Assembly (NCBI GenBank): GCA_902768785.1
Contig: CACXMM010000001.1
Coordinates: forward strand, 1-64,000
Reading direction: 5' to 3'
Origin: an uncultured Prevotellaceae bacterium
Lineage (GTDB): Bacteria > Bacteroidota > Bacteroidia > Bacteroidales > Bacteroidaceae
Length of the DNA: 64,000 nt
Of this stretch, positions 28,177-37,527 are shown piece after piece (position 1 is the stretch's first letter; each line of letters begins with the position of its first letter). The translations under genes and the position numbers were made by a program. Below the pieces are notes generated by a model, which ran no database searches, had not been told where the DNA came from, and saw only the letters and a program-made list of their open reading frames with translations.

Positions 28177-30402
28177 ATGAATGAGATATTGCTATTTACA
28201 GAGGAAGAAAAGGCAGAATCGCAGTCGTTGCTGAACGATCTGGTGGAGAAGCTTGGAACATCGCTCCAAGAGGGTGATGAGCAACGGATGCGCCAAAGCC
28301 TCAACATGTCGATGGAAAGTGAGACGCTTCATCGCGACGTGTTTGGCCTGAATCCGATCCTGCATAGTTTGCGTACTGCCATGATCGCAGTGGATGAGGA
28401 AGGACTGAAACGCGACGGGGTGATGGCTATCCTGCTCTACACCACGGCCTTCTACGATCAGACCGTCCTCACTCAGATCGAGAGAGAATACGGTCTTTCC
28501 GTGGCCACGATCATTCGTGGTTTGGTACGTATCCAGGAGTTATACAAGAAGAATCCTGTGATAGAGAGTGAGAACTTCAGGAACCTGCTGTTGTCATTCG
28601 CCGAGGATATGCGTGTGATTCTGATAATGATTGCCGACAGGGTGAGTCTGATGCGTCAGATCCGTGACACAGAGAACGAGGAGGCCAAGCGACAGGTTAG
28701 TGAAGAGGCCAGCTACCTATATGCTCCCCTCGCCCATAAGTTAGGACTGTATAAGCTGAAGAGTGAACTGGAGGATCTCTCCCTGAAATATCTGGAGCAC
28801 GACGCCTACTACCTCATCAAGGAGAAACTCAATGCCACGAAGAAAAGCCGTGATGCCTATATCGAGAAGTTCATCAAGCCTATCGATGAGAAACTGCACG
28901 AGGCTGGCCTTCATTTCCACATGAAGGGACGCACGAAGAGCATCCACAGCATCTGGCAGAAAATGAAAAAACAGAAATGTGGATTTGAAGGTATCTACGA
29001 CCTGTTCGCCATCCGTATCATCATTGAGCCCAAGGAACCATATAACGCCCAGACGGAAAAGGCACTCTGCTGGCAAGCCTTTGCCATCATCACCAACATG
29101 TATCAAGGGAATCCCAAACGGTTACGTGACTGGCTCACCGTACCGAAGAGCAACGGTTACGAGAGCCTGCATATCACCGTGCTCGGACCAGAGAACAAAT
29201 GGGTGGAGGTACAGATACGCACTGAACGCATGGACGAGGTGGCAGAACGTGGTCTGGCTGCTCATTGGCGATATAAGGGCGTGAAGAGTGAGAGTGGCTT
29301 GGATGACTGGCTCAACAGCATCCGTGCCGCCTTGGAGAACAGTGATGACACCATGCAGATCATCGATGAGTTCAAGATGGATCTGTATGAGGATGAGGTC
29401 TTTGTGTTCACCCCCAAGGGCGACCTGCTGAAATTCCCCAAGGGTGCCACCGTGCTGGATTTCGCATACCACATCCACTCACGGGTGGGAAATCAATGTA
29501 CTGGAGCCCGTATAAATAATAAGGTAGTGACATTCCGTCATCAACTGCAGTCTGGTGACCAAGTGGAGGTAATGACATCCAGTAACCAAACCCCTAAGCT
29601 AGACTGGCTGAATGTGGTTAAGACCTCACGTGCGAAGTCGAAGATCCGACTGGCCTTGAAGGATATCCAAGTGCGTCAGGGAGCCATGGCCAAAGAGATG
29701 TTGGAACGTAGGTTGAAGAACAGGAAGATTGACATCGAAGAGAGCACGGTGAACCACCTGATTAAGAAATTGGGAATCAAGGAGACACGTGAGTTCTACA
29801 AACAACTGGCAGAAGGTTCACTCGACATGAACTACGTGATTGAGCGATACATCGAGGTACAGCAGCATGACAACGGGACAGCTCCCACTCTGCCCACACA
29901 GAGTGCTGAGGAATTTGTGTACGAGCATCCTGATGCTGAGATGACCTATGGCAGCGACGATGTGATCGTTATCGACAAAAACCTGAAAGGGGTTGACTTC
30001 CAACTGGCAAAATGCTGTCATCCGATCTATGGAGACGACGTGTTCGGATTCGTTACCATCAATGGTGGCATCAAGATTCATCGCAAAGACTGCCCAAACG
30101 CCCCAGAACTACGAAAACGATTCGGCTACCGTATTGTTCGGGCGAAATGGAGCGGGAAGGGTAACGCTCAATATTCCACCACCTTACGTATTATCGGTAA
30201 CGATGATATCGGTATTGTGAACAACATCACAAGCATCATCGCTAAGGAAGAGAAAATCATGATGAGGAGCATCAATATCGACAGTCACGACGGACTTTTC
30301 AGCGGAAACCTTGTGGTAAATGTGGAAGATACCAGTAAGCTGGAAGCTCTGGTCAAAAAATTAAGAACGGTGAAAGGCGTGAAACAGGTTTCCAGACTAT
30401 AA
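28177..30402 (+). CDS. relA: RelA/SpoT-family (p)ppGpp synthetase with degenerate HD domain
   Basis: A 741-residue long RSH protein. The N-terminal hydrolase region (about 50-200) lacks the metal-binding HD pair: where a hydrolase has a His-Asp, this one reads LLYTTAFYDQTVL. It is therefore probably synthesis-only, like RelA. The synthetase domain (about 240-370) is intact in appearance: GRTKSIHSIWQKM, YDLFAIRIII, VPKSNGYESLHITV and EVQIRTERMDEVAERG. TGS (about 405-465, VFVFTPKGDLLKFPKG), a zinc-finger/CC domain (AKCCHPIYGDDVFG with DCPNA) and a C-terminal ACT domain follow, placing it on the ribosome during amino-acid starvation. Its last 6 bases overlap the convergent TetR gene. Confidence 0.94.
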   Translation: MNEILLFTEEEKAESQSLLNDLVEKLGTSLQEGDEQRMRQSLNMSMESETLHRDVFGLNPILHSLRTAMIAVDEEGLKRDGVMAILLYTTAFYDQTVLTQIEREYGLSVATIIRGLVRIQELYKKNPVIESENFRNLLLSFAEDMRVILIMIADRVSLMRQIRDTENEEAKRQVSEEASYLYAPLAHKLGLYKLKSELEDLSLKYLEHDAYYLIKEKLNATKKSRDAYIEKFIKPIDEKLHEAGLHFHMKGRTKSIHSIWQKMKKQKCGFEGIYDLFAIRIIIEPKEPYNAQTEKALCWQAFAIITNMYQGNPKRLRDWLTVPKSNGYESLHITVLGPENKWVEVQIRTERMDEVAERGLAAHWRYKGVKSESGLDDWLNSIRAALENSDDTMQIIDEFKMDLYEDEVFVFTPKGDLLKFPKGATVLDFAYHIHSRVGNQCTGARINNKVVTFRHQLQSGDQVEVMTSSNQTPKLDWLNVVKTSRAKSKIRLALKDIQVRQGAMAKEMLERRLKNRKIDIEESTVNHLIKKLGIKETREFYKQLAEGSLDMNYVIERYIEVQQHDNGTAPTLPTQSAEEFVYEHPDAEMTYGSDDVIVIDKNLKGVDFQLAKCCHPIYGDDVFGFVTINGGIKIHRKDCPNAPELRKRFGYRIVRAKWSGKGNAQYSTTLRIIGNDDIGIVNNITSIIAKEEKIMMRSINIDSHDGLFSGNLVVNVEDTSKLEALVKKLRTVKGVKQVSRL

Positions 30403-31008
30403 GTGGAGCTCCGCCAATCCCTTTTCTGTGCACAAGCCGCGAAGCAAGACATTGACATAGTTCTTGAAGATATCTCTCATCGGATAGTTTTTATACATCT
30501 TCGTCTCCATCACATGGGTCATCACAGCATCACCCATCCTGGAGACGATGTCGTAGTTGACATCAGGACGGAAATAACCATGCTCCACACCACTCTCCAT
30601 GAAATGAATCGAGTTGGCACGCTGCTCCTCATGCTGCTGATGCAGGAAGTCAAGCACACGCACATACTTGTGGATATCGATGAAGAACTGCGGATTAACA
30701 TGACCTAAGTATTGAAGATTCGAGCGGATAGCCTCCATCACGATCTCCATCTCGTTTTGTGCCTGCTGGGCATAGTGCCGCATGTATTGACTGCGCTGGG
30801 CATGCTGAAATCGCACTCCCTCGTAGAGTAGCTGCTCCTTGTTCTCGTACAGTTCATACAGCGTACGCTTGGAGATGGATAATTCTTTAGCGATATCATC
30901 CATCTTCACACACTTGATGCCTTTCTGCTCGAACAGAGACATGGCAGTGATCAATATTTTACCTTTCAGTTCCTGACGGTAGAGCGTGGAAGAATCATTC
31001 CTTTCCAT
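30397..31008 (-). CDS. TetR/AcrR-family transcriptional regulator
   Basis: A 203-residue repressor-type protein. The N-terminal HTH is clear: ILITAMSLFEQKGIKCVKMD then IAKELSISKRTLYELYENKE. The rest is a helical ligand/dimerisation domain. The ATG at 31008 (MERNDSSTLY) is preferred over a TTG at 31035 because that codon lies within the TATCTTTG promoter box. It converges with relA with a 6-base overlap of coding ends. Target unknown; the only divergent neighbour is the malic enzyme gene, 222 bp away. Confidence 0.9.
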   Translation of the reverse strand: MERNDSSTLYRQELKGKILITAMSLFEQKGIKCVKMDDIAKELSISKRTLYELYENKEQLLYEGVRFQHAQRSQYMRHYAQQAQNEMEIVMEAIRSNLQYLGHVNPQFFIDIHKYVRVLDFLHQQHEEQRANSIHFMESGVEHGYFRPDVNYDIVSRMGDAVMTHVMETKMYKNYPMRDIFKNYVNVLLRGLCTEKGLAELHL

Positions 31009-31032
31009 ATCTAATGTCTTTGTATAACACTG

Positions 31033-31040
31033 CAAAGATA
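31033..31040 (-). promoter_or_regulatory. -7 box (TATCTTTG) for the TetR gene
   Basis: Reads TATCTTTG on the minus strand, 24 bases before the chosen ATG. Confidence 0.65.
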
Positions 31041-31134
31041 AGAATAAATTTTCAAAAACTATTCCTTTTGAGACATTTTTCTATGAAATAGTAACTTTTA
31101 GACATAATCTGATGGCACATTCAGATAAATTTCG

Positions 31135-31142
31135 TAACTTTG
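31135..31142 (+). promoter_or_regulatory. -7 box (TAACTTTG) for maeB
   Basis: TAACTTTG, followed by a leader of about 80 bases before the maeB ATG. Confidence 0.65.
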
Positions 31143-31230
31143 CATCCAATATGGCTTCGTCAGCTTGTGACTGGCATGACCTTTGGTTTTTCATGTGTGA
31201 AAAGATTGTAGATCAATATAAAATACATTT

Positions 31231-33531
31231 ATGGTTAAGATTTCTAAAGAAGCTGCCCTCGCCTATCATGAGAATGGCAGACCTGGTAAGATTGAGGTGA
31301 AACCCACCAAGGCTTACCGCACACAAACAGATTTGAGTCTGGCCTATTCGCCAGGAGTCGCTTTCCCTTGTCTGGAGATTCAGGAGAACCCCAACGATGC
31401 GTATCGATATACCGATAAAGGTAACTTGGTCGCGGTCATCAGCAATGGCACCGCCGTGCTCGGACTGGGTGACATCGGTGCGATGAGCGGCAAGCCCGTG
31501 ATGGAAGGTAAAGGACTGCTTTTTAAGATTTATGGTGGTATTGACGTGTTCGATATTGAAGTAGATGAGAAAGACCCAGAGAAGTTCTGCGAAGCTGTGG
31601 AGAAGATTGCTCCGACCTTCGGCGGCATCAACCTTGAGGACATCAAAGCACCGGAATGCTTCTATATTGAGGAAAGACTGAAGAAATCGTTGGATATACC
31701 CGTCATGCATGACGACCAGCATGGCACTGCCATTATCTCCGCCGCCGGTTTGAAGAACGCCCTGGAGGTGAACGGCAAGGATATCAAGAAAGTGAAGATC
31801 GTGGTAAATGGAGCAGGTGCCGCTGCCATTTCATGTACCAAACTGTATATGGCCATAGGCGCCCAGAAGGAGAATATCCTGATGCTCGACTCGAAAGGAG
31901 TCATCACCAGCGACCGTGAGAATTTAAATGACCAAAAGAGATTCTTCGCCACAGATCGTCGAGACGTACATACTTTGGCAGAGGCTGTGAATGGAGCAGA
32001 CGTTTTCGTCGGTCTGTCTAAAGGGAACGTACTTACCAAAGAGATGGTTAAGACCATGGCAAAAGATCCTGTGATCTTTGCGTTGGCCAACCCCGTACCT
32101 GAGATCTCCTACGAGGATGCCATGGAAGCACGCCCTGACACATTGATGTCAACAGGTCGTACCGATTATCCCAACCAGATCAATAACGTGATTGGCTTCC
32201 CCTACATCTTCCGCGGTGCTCTCGATGTGCATGCCACAGCGATCAATGAGGAAATGAAGTTAGCTGCCGTGTATGCTATCGCCGACTTGGCAAAGCAGCC
32301 CGTTCCCGATGTGGTGAATGACGTCTATAAGGTGAACAACCTTACCTTCGGTCGCGATTACTTCATTCCGAAACCCGTGGATCCGCGTTTGATCACAGAG
32401 GTATCTGCAGCCGTAGCCAAAGCAGCCATCGAAAGTGGTGTAGCTCGAAAGGTGATTACCGACTGGGATGATTATAAGAACTCCTTATCTGTCCTGTTAG
32501 GACAAGAGACAAAGCTTACGCAGAAACTCTATGCTACAGCAGCAGCCCACCCGCAACGTGTAGTGTTCGCTGAAGCCGTCCACCCCACCATGCTGAAAGC
32601 GGCCGTACAGGCAAAGGCTGAAGGTATCTGTCAGCCTGTTCTCTTAGGTAATGAGGAAACGATTGAGAAACTAGCCAACTCACTTGATCTGAATCTTGAG
32701 GGCGTGGAAATCGTTAATCTTCGTCATCCCCGCGAACAGGAACGACGTGAACGTTATGCCCGCATCCTGACGGAGAAACGGCAGCGTGATGGCTACACCT
32801 TCCAGGAAGCCAACGACAAAATGTTCGAACGCAACTACTTCGGTATGATGATGGTAGAGACAGGTGAGGCCGATGCCTTCATCACAGGTCTATACACGAA
32901 GTATTCGAATACGATCAAGGTGGCAAAGGAAGTGATTGGCATCCGTCCTGAATTCAAGCATTTCGGTACGATGCATATCATCAACTCGCCGAAGGGAACA
33001 CTTTATATTGCCGATACGCTGGTGAATGCTAATCCCACCACCGACGTGCTTATCGACATTGCCAAGCTCTCTGCCACGGCAGTACGCTTCTTCAACGAAA
33101 AGCCGAATATCGCCATGGTGAGCCACTCTAACTTTGGTAGCGATGGCAGCGAGGGTACAAGAAAGGTCAGACTGGCTGTGGAGAAGATGCAAGAAGACTA
33201 TCCTGATTTGGTGATCGATGGAGAGATTCAGTTAGGCTTCGCTCTCGATAAAGAGCTGCGTGACCAGCAGTACCCGTTCACACGACTGAAAGGAAAAGAC
33301 GTGAATACGTTGATTTTCCCGAACCTTACCAGTGCCCGCTCTTCGTATAAGATGCTTCAAGCATTAGATGCAGATGTGGAGATTATTGGTCCGATCCAAA
33401 TGGGATTGAACAAACCTATTCATTTCACCGACTTCGGTTCTTCTGTACGTGATGTCGTCAATATCACTGCCGTAGCCGTAATTGATGCTTACGTGGATAA
33501 GATCAAGAACCGGATTAATAATAGGGATTAA
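31231..33531 (+). CDS. maeB: NADP-dependent malic enzyme with phosphotransacetylase-like C-terminus
   Basis: Oxidatively decarboxylates malate to pyruvate. Residues 1-425 are the malic enzyme: [28 protein letters not shown], the [10 protein letters not shown] active-site region, and the nucleotide-binding VNGAGAAAI. Residues about 430-766 are the phosphate acetyl/butyryl-transferase-like domain ([32 protein letters not shown]), which in MaeB is non-catalytic and binds acetyl-CoA as an allosteric effector. The 766-residue length is typical. The stop codon overlaps the first unit of a 7-bp array. Confidence 0.95.
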   Translation: MVKISKEAALAYHENGRPGKIEVKPTKAYRTQTDLSLAYSPGVAFPCLEIQENPNDAYRYTDKGNLVAVISNGTAVLGLGDIGAMSGKPVMEGKGLLFKIYGGIDVFDIEVDEKDPEKFCEAVEKIAPTFGGINLEDIKAPECFYIEERLKKSLDIPVMHDDQHGTAIISAAGLKNALEVNGKDIKKVKIVVNGAGAAAISCTKLYMAIGAQKENILMLDSKGVITSDRENLNDQKRFFATDRRDVHTLAEAVNGADVFVGLSKGNVLTKEMVKTMAKDPVIFALANPVPEISYEDAMEARPDTLMSTGRTDYPNQINNVIGFPYIFRGALDVHATAINEEMKLAAVYAIADLAKQPVPDVVNDVYKVNNLTFGRDYFIPKPVDPRLITEVSAAVAKAAIESGVARKVITDWDDYKNSLSVLLGQETKLTQKLYATAAAHPQRVVFAEAVHPTMLKAAVQAKAEGICQPVLLGNEETIEKLANSLDLNLEGVEIVNLRHPREQERRERYARILTEKRQRDGYTFQEANDKMFERNYFGMMMVETGEADAFITGLYTKYSNTIKVAKEVIGIRPEFKHFGTMHIINSPKGTLYIADTLVNANPTTDVLIDIAKLSATAVRFFNEKPNIAMVSHSNFGSDGSEGTRKVRLAVEKMQEDYPDLVIDGEIQLGFALDKELRDQQYPFTRLKGKDVNTLIFPNLTSARSSYKMLQALDADVEIIGPIQMGLNKPIHFTDFGSSVRDVVNITAVAVIDAYVDKIKNRINNRD

Positions 33532-33596
33532 AGATTAGGGATTAAAGAATAAAGATTAAAGATTAAAGATTAGGGATTAGAGATTAGGGATTAGAG
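33527..33596. repeat. Ten-unit 7-bp tandem array (ATTARRG)
   Basis: Ten heptamers, variants of ATTAAAG, ATTAGGG and ATTAGAG, starting inside the maeB stop codon region. Confidence 0.93.
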
Positions 33597-33663
33597 GTGA
33601 GATAATTAGAGAACGCATACTGTGATACAGTACTTGAAAGCTATTCTCTAATCTTCTCACCTC
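33594..33663. repeat. 20-bp inverted repeat between maeB and aspA 3' ends
   Basis: The arm at 33594-33613 (GAGGTGAGATAATTAGAGAA) pairs with 33644-33663 at 18 of 20 positions across a 30-base loop. It lies between converging genes and could end or protect both transcripts. Confidence 0.8.
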
Positions 33664-33684
33664 TCATCTTTTATGCTTCTAAAC

Positions 33685-35097
33685 TTACTTGATGAACTTA
33701 TGCGACACCAGCATGTTCTTCGGGTCAAGTGCCTCATCCAGTTTTTCCTGAGTCATCAAGCCTTTCTCCAATACGATGTCATACACCGAACGGTTGGTTT
33801 CCAAAGCTTCCTTGGCCACCTTCGTACAGGTCTTGTAACCGATATACGGATTCAGAGCAGTTACGATACCGATGGAGTTCTTCACCATTTCATAGCAACG
33901 CTCCTTGTTCACTGTAATACCAAGGATACACTCTTCCGTTAAGGTGTCGATACCGTTCTTCAGCCACAGCAGACTCTCAATCAAAGCCTCGGTAATTACA
34001 GGCTCCATCACGTTCAGCTGGAGCTGACCAGCCTCAGCGGCGAAGCTTACGGTTGTATCATTACCGATTACCTTGAAGCAAACCTGATTGACAACCTCGG
34101 GAATCACAGGGTTCACCTTACCTGGCATAATAGAAGAACCTGGAGCCTTCGGCGGCAGATTGATCTCGTTCAGACCACAACGAGGACCGGAAGCCATCAG
34201 TCGGAGGTCATTACAGATCTTGGAGAGTTTCACTGCCAAACGTTTCAAGGCTGAAGAGTAGCTGACATATGCACCTGTATCAGGTGTTGCCTCTACGAGG
34301 TCGGCAGCACTCACGAAAGCCTCACCCGTCAGCTTACTGAGGTTAGCGGCACACAGCTTGGCGAAGCCAGGCACGGCATTCAGTCCTGTACCGATAGCGG
34401 TACCACCCATATTGATCTCATGCAGCAGCTTCACATTACGCTCAAGGTTCAGGATCTCCTCTTCCAAGTTATTAGCATACGCATTGAACTCCTGACCGCT
34501 TGTCATTGGCACAGCATCCTGGAGCTGGGTACGTCCCATCTTGATACAGTCCTTGAACTCTTCTCCCTTATATCGCAGGGCACTGATCAAGCCCGTCAGA
34601 CTGGCCACCAAGCTCTTGTTCATACGGATCAAAGCCAAACGGATGGTGGTTGGATAAACATCGTTGGTTGACTGTCCGCAGTTGCAATGGTCATTGGGAT
34701 AGCAATACTGATAATCACCTTTCTCGTGTCCCATGATCTCCAATGCACGGTTAGCAATCACCTCGTTGGCATTCATGTTCACTGATGTACCGGCACCACC
34801 CTGCATCATATCGATGGGGAAATTCTCATGCCATTTACCATCGATGATTTCACGACAGGCCTGTGAGATAGCTCCAGCGATCTCGTCGTTGATCACTCCC
34901 AGCGTATGATTGGTCTGAACGGCTGCAAGTTTCACGTAAGCGATGGCGATCACATAATCGGGATAGTCGCGCATCTTCTTACGGGAGATGTGATAGTTAT
35001 TGATACCACGCTGTGTCTGTACGCCATATAATGCTTCGGCAGGTACTTTGAGCTCGCCTAAGAGGTCGGACTCAACTCTGAATTTCTGATCTGACAT
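33685..35097 (-). CDS. aspA: Aspartate ammonia-lyase
   Basis: Converts L-aspartate to fumarate and ammonia. At 470 residues it is a full-length member of the fumarase/aspartase superfamily with the signature GSSIMPGKVNP and a GGAGTSVNMNANEVIANRA stretch. The GMGRTQLQDAVPMT-type helix (residues about 195-210) also matches. It ends the dcuB-ansB-porin-aspA run: asparaginase makes aspartate, AspA makes fumarate for fumarate respiration, and DcuB exchanges C4-dicarboxylates. A CTTTGAA heptad array lies just upstream of the ATG. Fumarase C is excluded by neighbours rather than by one residue. Confidence 0.93.
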   Translation of the reverse strand: MSDQKFRVESDLLGELKVPAEALYGVQTQRGINNYHISRKKMRDYPDYVIAIAYVKLAAVQTNHTLGVINDEIAGAISQACREIIDGKWHENFPIDMMQGGAGTSVNMNANEVIANRALEIMGHEKGDYQYCYPNDHCNCGQSTNDVYPTTIRLALIRMNKSLVASLTGLISALRYKGEEFKDCIKMGRTQLQDAVPMTSGQEFNAYANNLEEEILNLERNVKLLHEINMGGTAIGTGLNAVPGFAKLCAANLSKLTGEAFVSAADLVEATPDTGAYVSYSSALKRLAVKLSKICNDLRLMASGPRCGLNEINLPPKAPGSSIMPGKVNPVIPEVVNQVCFKVIGNDTTVSFAAEAGQLQLNVMEPVITEALIESLLWLKNGIDTLTEECILGITVNKERCYEMVKNSIGIVTALNPYIGYKTCTKVAKEALETNRSVYDIVLEKGLMTQEKLDEALDPKNMLVSHKFIK

Positions 35098-35114
35098 ATT
35101 AATAAATTTTTAAA

Positions 35115-35152
35115 CTTTGAATTTTGAACTTTGAACTTTATGATTACTACTG
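35115..35152. repeat. CTTTGAA heptad repeat plus TATGATTACTACTG tail (second copy)
   Basis: CTTTGAA, TTTTGAA, CTTTGAA, then CTT and TATGATTACTACTG. Same composite as at 17197-17234, again just upstream of a minus-strand ATG. Confidence 0.85.
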
Positions 35153-35182
35153 TTACAGTAGCAATTGATAATCAGTGCTTTA

Positions 35183-36352
35183 TTAGAACATCGGCAGTTG
35201 CCAAATGTAACCCAATGAAATACGGTTAGTACTGTAGTCTGCTGCACCATAAGCTTTAGCCTTGTCAGTATAGCTATAATGACGGCCTACATAGGTGAGG
35301 AAGAAATGCAGGTTGCTATTCTTTATCGGGTAGAATTCCAGTCCGGCAAGATATCCTAAAGCCGTGCGGTACTTGCCTTTTTCAATTGAACCGTTTGACT
35401 TGGAGAACCCTTCATTTTCCATCATTCCCTTGACAAAGAAATTCCATTTCGGGTTGAAGCGATACTGGGCTTTCATGACCAGTGACAGATACTCGGCATC
35501 ATTCTGATGACCGCCCAATGCATTATTACCTACGATGCCCGAAACGATACCTTCACGGTCAATACCCTCACGCATGTACATCACATCGAAGAAAGCATCG
35601 AAATTGTTAACGGTTACCTCATTACCCAGGGCGAAATAATGACTTTGGTGACCCTTGGCCTGACTCATCAGGGAGTAGCTCCATCGTGTTTTGAACACAT
35701 CACCGAAACTACCGTTCCAGTTGGCAGTGTAAACCAATGGAACCTTCGACTGCTCATAGCCAGCACCATACATGTCACTCATACTGGCACTACGGCTGTC
35801 GAGCACCTGCAACTGTAACTGATGGTTGGGAGTAAGCTGGAATTGGAAATTGGCACCAGTGAGGAAGTTGCTCATATAGTCCACCATGTCGGAGTATTCA
35901 TAAATCTCAATGGGGTTGAGATCGAATTCAATACCTCCATAGGCCGCACATTGCTTACCAAGGAACATAGAGAACTTGTCGCTCACGTTAACACCAATAC
36001 CTGCTACGTCGATAGACGATGATGGCATGTTGTCAATATTGTCAGAAGCGGGCGTATTGTTACGGTTCAGTCGCTGACGCCAACGGAAAGAGAATGTGTC
36101 ATTGATGTTTCCCTTTGCCTCGATACGGATCTGACGCATATTGAACTTGGCGTTCTGGAATTCGCCGTCGCCTTGATTGACATCGAAACTATTGTTGAGG
36201 TTCAACAGGAAATGGAAATTATCCTGTTTCTTCTCTATTTTAGTCACTTTCTCGAACAATGATTCCTCACCAGCCGAAGCATCCTTGTCCTGCTGTGCAT
36301 TGGCTGTCAGTGCCAAGCCCAACATCATTCCAAATATAATAGCCTTTTTCAT
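35183..36352 (-). CDS. Outer-membrane porin in the aspartate cluster
   Basis: A 389-residue protein with signal peptide MKKAIIFGMMLGLALTANAQ. A short coiled N-terminal segment (ESLFEKVTKIEKKQDNF) precedes a barrel of alternating strands, closing with SLGYIWQLPMF and a C-terminal Phe, the usual signal for barrel insertion. It resembles OprP/OprO-like phosphate-selective porin folds in layout. Its place between ansB and aspA suggests a route for asparagine, aspartate or dicarboxylates across the outer membrane; this is inference from position. Confidence 0.8.
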   Translation of the reverse strand: MKKAIIFGMMLGLALTANAQQDKDASAGEESLFEKVTKIEKKQDNFHFLLNLNNSFDVNQGDGEFQNAKFNMRQIRIEAKGNINDTFSFRWRQRLNRNNTPASDNIDNMPSSSIDVAGIGVNVSDKFSMFLGKQCAAYGGIEFDLNPIEIYEYSDMVDYMSNFLTGANFQFQLTPNHQLQLQVLDSRSASMSDMYGAGYEQSKVPLVYTANWNGSFGDVFKTRWSYSLMSQAKGHQSHYFALGNEVTVNNFDAFFDVMYMREGIDREGIVSGIVGNNALGGHQNDAEYLSLVMKAQYRFNPKWNFFVKGMMENEGFSKSNGSIEKGKYRTALGYLAGLEFYPIKNSNLHFFLTYVGRHYSYTDKAKAYGAADYSTNRISLGYIWQLPMF

Positions 36353-36360
36353 AACGCTGA

Positions 36361-36409
36361 ATTTTCAATGATGAATTGTCAATTATTCATTATCAATTGT
36401 CCATTAATA
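36361..36409. repeat. Seven-unit 7-bp array (ATTGTCA / ATTATTC variants)
   Basis: Seven heptamers (ATTTTCA, ATGATGA, ATTGTCA, ATTATTC, ATTATCA, ATTGTCC, ATTAATA) fill the gap between the porin start and the ansB stop; the last unit contains the ansB stop codon. Confidence 0.8.
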
Positions 36410-37453
36410 CTTCTTAAAGTATTCCTGAATCTGTTTCCAATCCTGAGTCTTGGTGAGAGCAAGCATCAGCAGTACGCGTGCCTTCTGAGGATTCAGCGTC
36501 AGCGCTGCTATAAAATGATACTTTTCATCATCTACTTCACCATTCAGACAGGTAGGACCTGTAGGACAACGAGAAGCGCGTACGATGTTGATACCCTTCT
36601 CACGTGCTTTCAGGGCCACATCAAACACATCCTTATAGAAGTTACCATCACCAACACCAGCGAGAACGATACCGTCAAATTTAGCATCAACGAATGCCTG
36701 CATAGGCAGCGGAGAGCAGTTGGCGTAACCATAAACGATTCCTACCTTCGGAAGCTGGTCAATATTGGACACATCAAACTCACTGTTTACTGTGTGCAAG
36801 TTGTCAATACTACGGTTGTAGATGGCTTCACCATTATAAACATAGCCCACCTTACCATAGTTAGCGCTCTGGAATGTAGCTACATCAGTAGTGTGCATCT
36901 TGATCACGTCTTTTGCATCAAGCAACAGGTTATTCATGCAAACGAGGACGCCACGACCTTTCGAGGCGGGACTGGATGCAGCGGCTACACCAGCATAGAG
37001 GTTACCAGGACCATCAGCACTGATACCGGTTGAGGGACGCATGGAGCCCACAAGCACCACGGGCTTATCACTCTTTACTGTCAAGTTAAGGAAATAAGCG
37101 GTCTCTTCCATGGTATCTGTTCCATGAGTGACCACGACACCGTCATACCCCTCATTGTTCAGCAGTTCGTTAATACGCTTTGACAGTTTCAGCCATACCT
37201 CATCGTTCATATCCTGTGAACCGATATTCACAAGCTGTTCACCGCTGATATCAGCTAAGTACAGCATCTGAGGAACAGCATCGATCAGCGTTTGGACACC
37301 AACCTGTCCAGCGCTATAAGCGGAAGATGTAGCAGAAGCACTCACACCGGCGATGGTACCGCCAGTAGCGATGATACGGATTTTCGGTTTAGCAACGATG
37401 TTGACAGAAACCAACAGTGCCATCAGCACCAAAATGTTACGCATTGTTTTCAT
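36404..37453 (-). CDS. ansB: Periplasmic type II L-asparaginase
   Basis: A 349-residue asparaginase with signal peptide (MRNILVLMALLVSVNIVAK), so it works in the periplasm. Catalytic motifs: IIATGGTIAG (first Thr) and VVTHGTDTMEETAYFL (Thr-Asp), with VLVGSMRPSTGISADGP. Produces aspartate and ammonia from asparagine. The location between dcuB and the porin/aspA genes fits anaerobic use of asparagine as a fumarate source. A second, cytoplasmic asparaginase is at 52.3 kb. Confidence 0.95.
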   Translation of the reverse strand: MKTMRNILVLMALLVSVNIVAKPKIRIIATGGTIAGVSASATSSAYSAGQVGVQTLIDAVPQMLYLADISGEQLVNIGSQDMNDEVWLKLSKRINELLNNEGYDGVVVTHGTDTMEETAYFLNLTVKSDKPVVLVGSMRPSTGISADGPGNLYAGVAAASSPASKGRGVLVCMNNLLLDAKDVIKMHTTDVATFQSANYGKVGYVYNGEAIYNRSIDNLHTVNSEFDVSNIDQLPKVGIVYGYANCSPLPMQAFVDAKFDGIVLAGVGDGNFYKDVFDVALKAREKGINIVRASRCPTGPTCLNGEVDDEKYHFIAALTLNPQKARVLLMLALTKTQDWKQIQEYFKKY

Positions 37454-37527
37454 AATTTGTTTGTTTTTAATTATTAAACGGTTAAAGATTGTTATTGAGT
37501 TTCCAGGAAACCAAATTTATTAGTATT

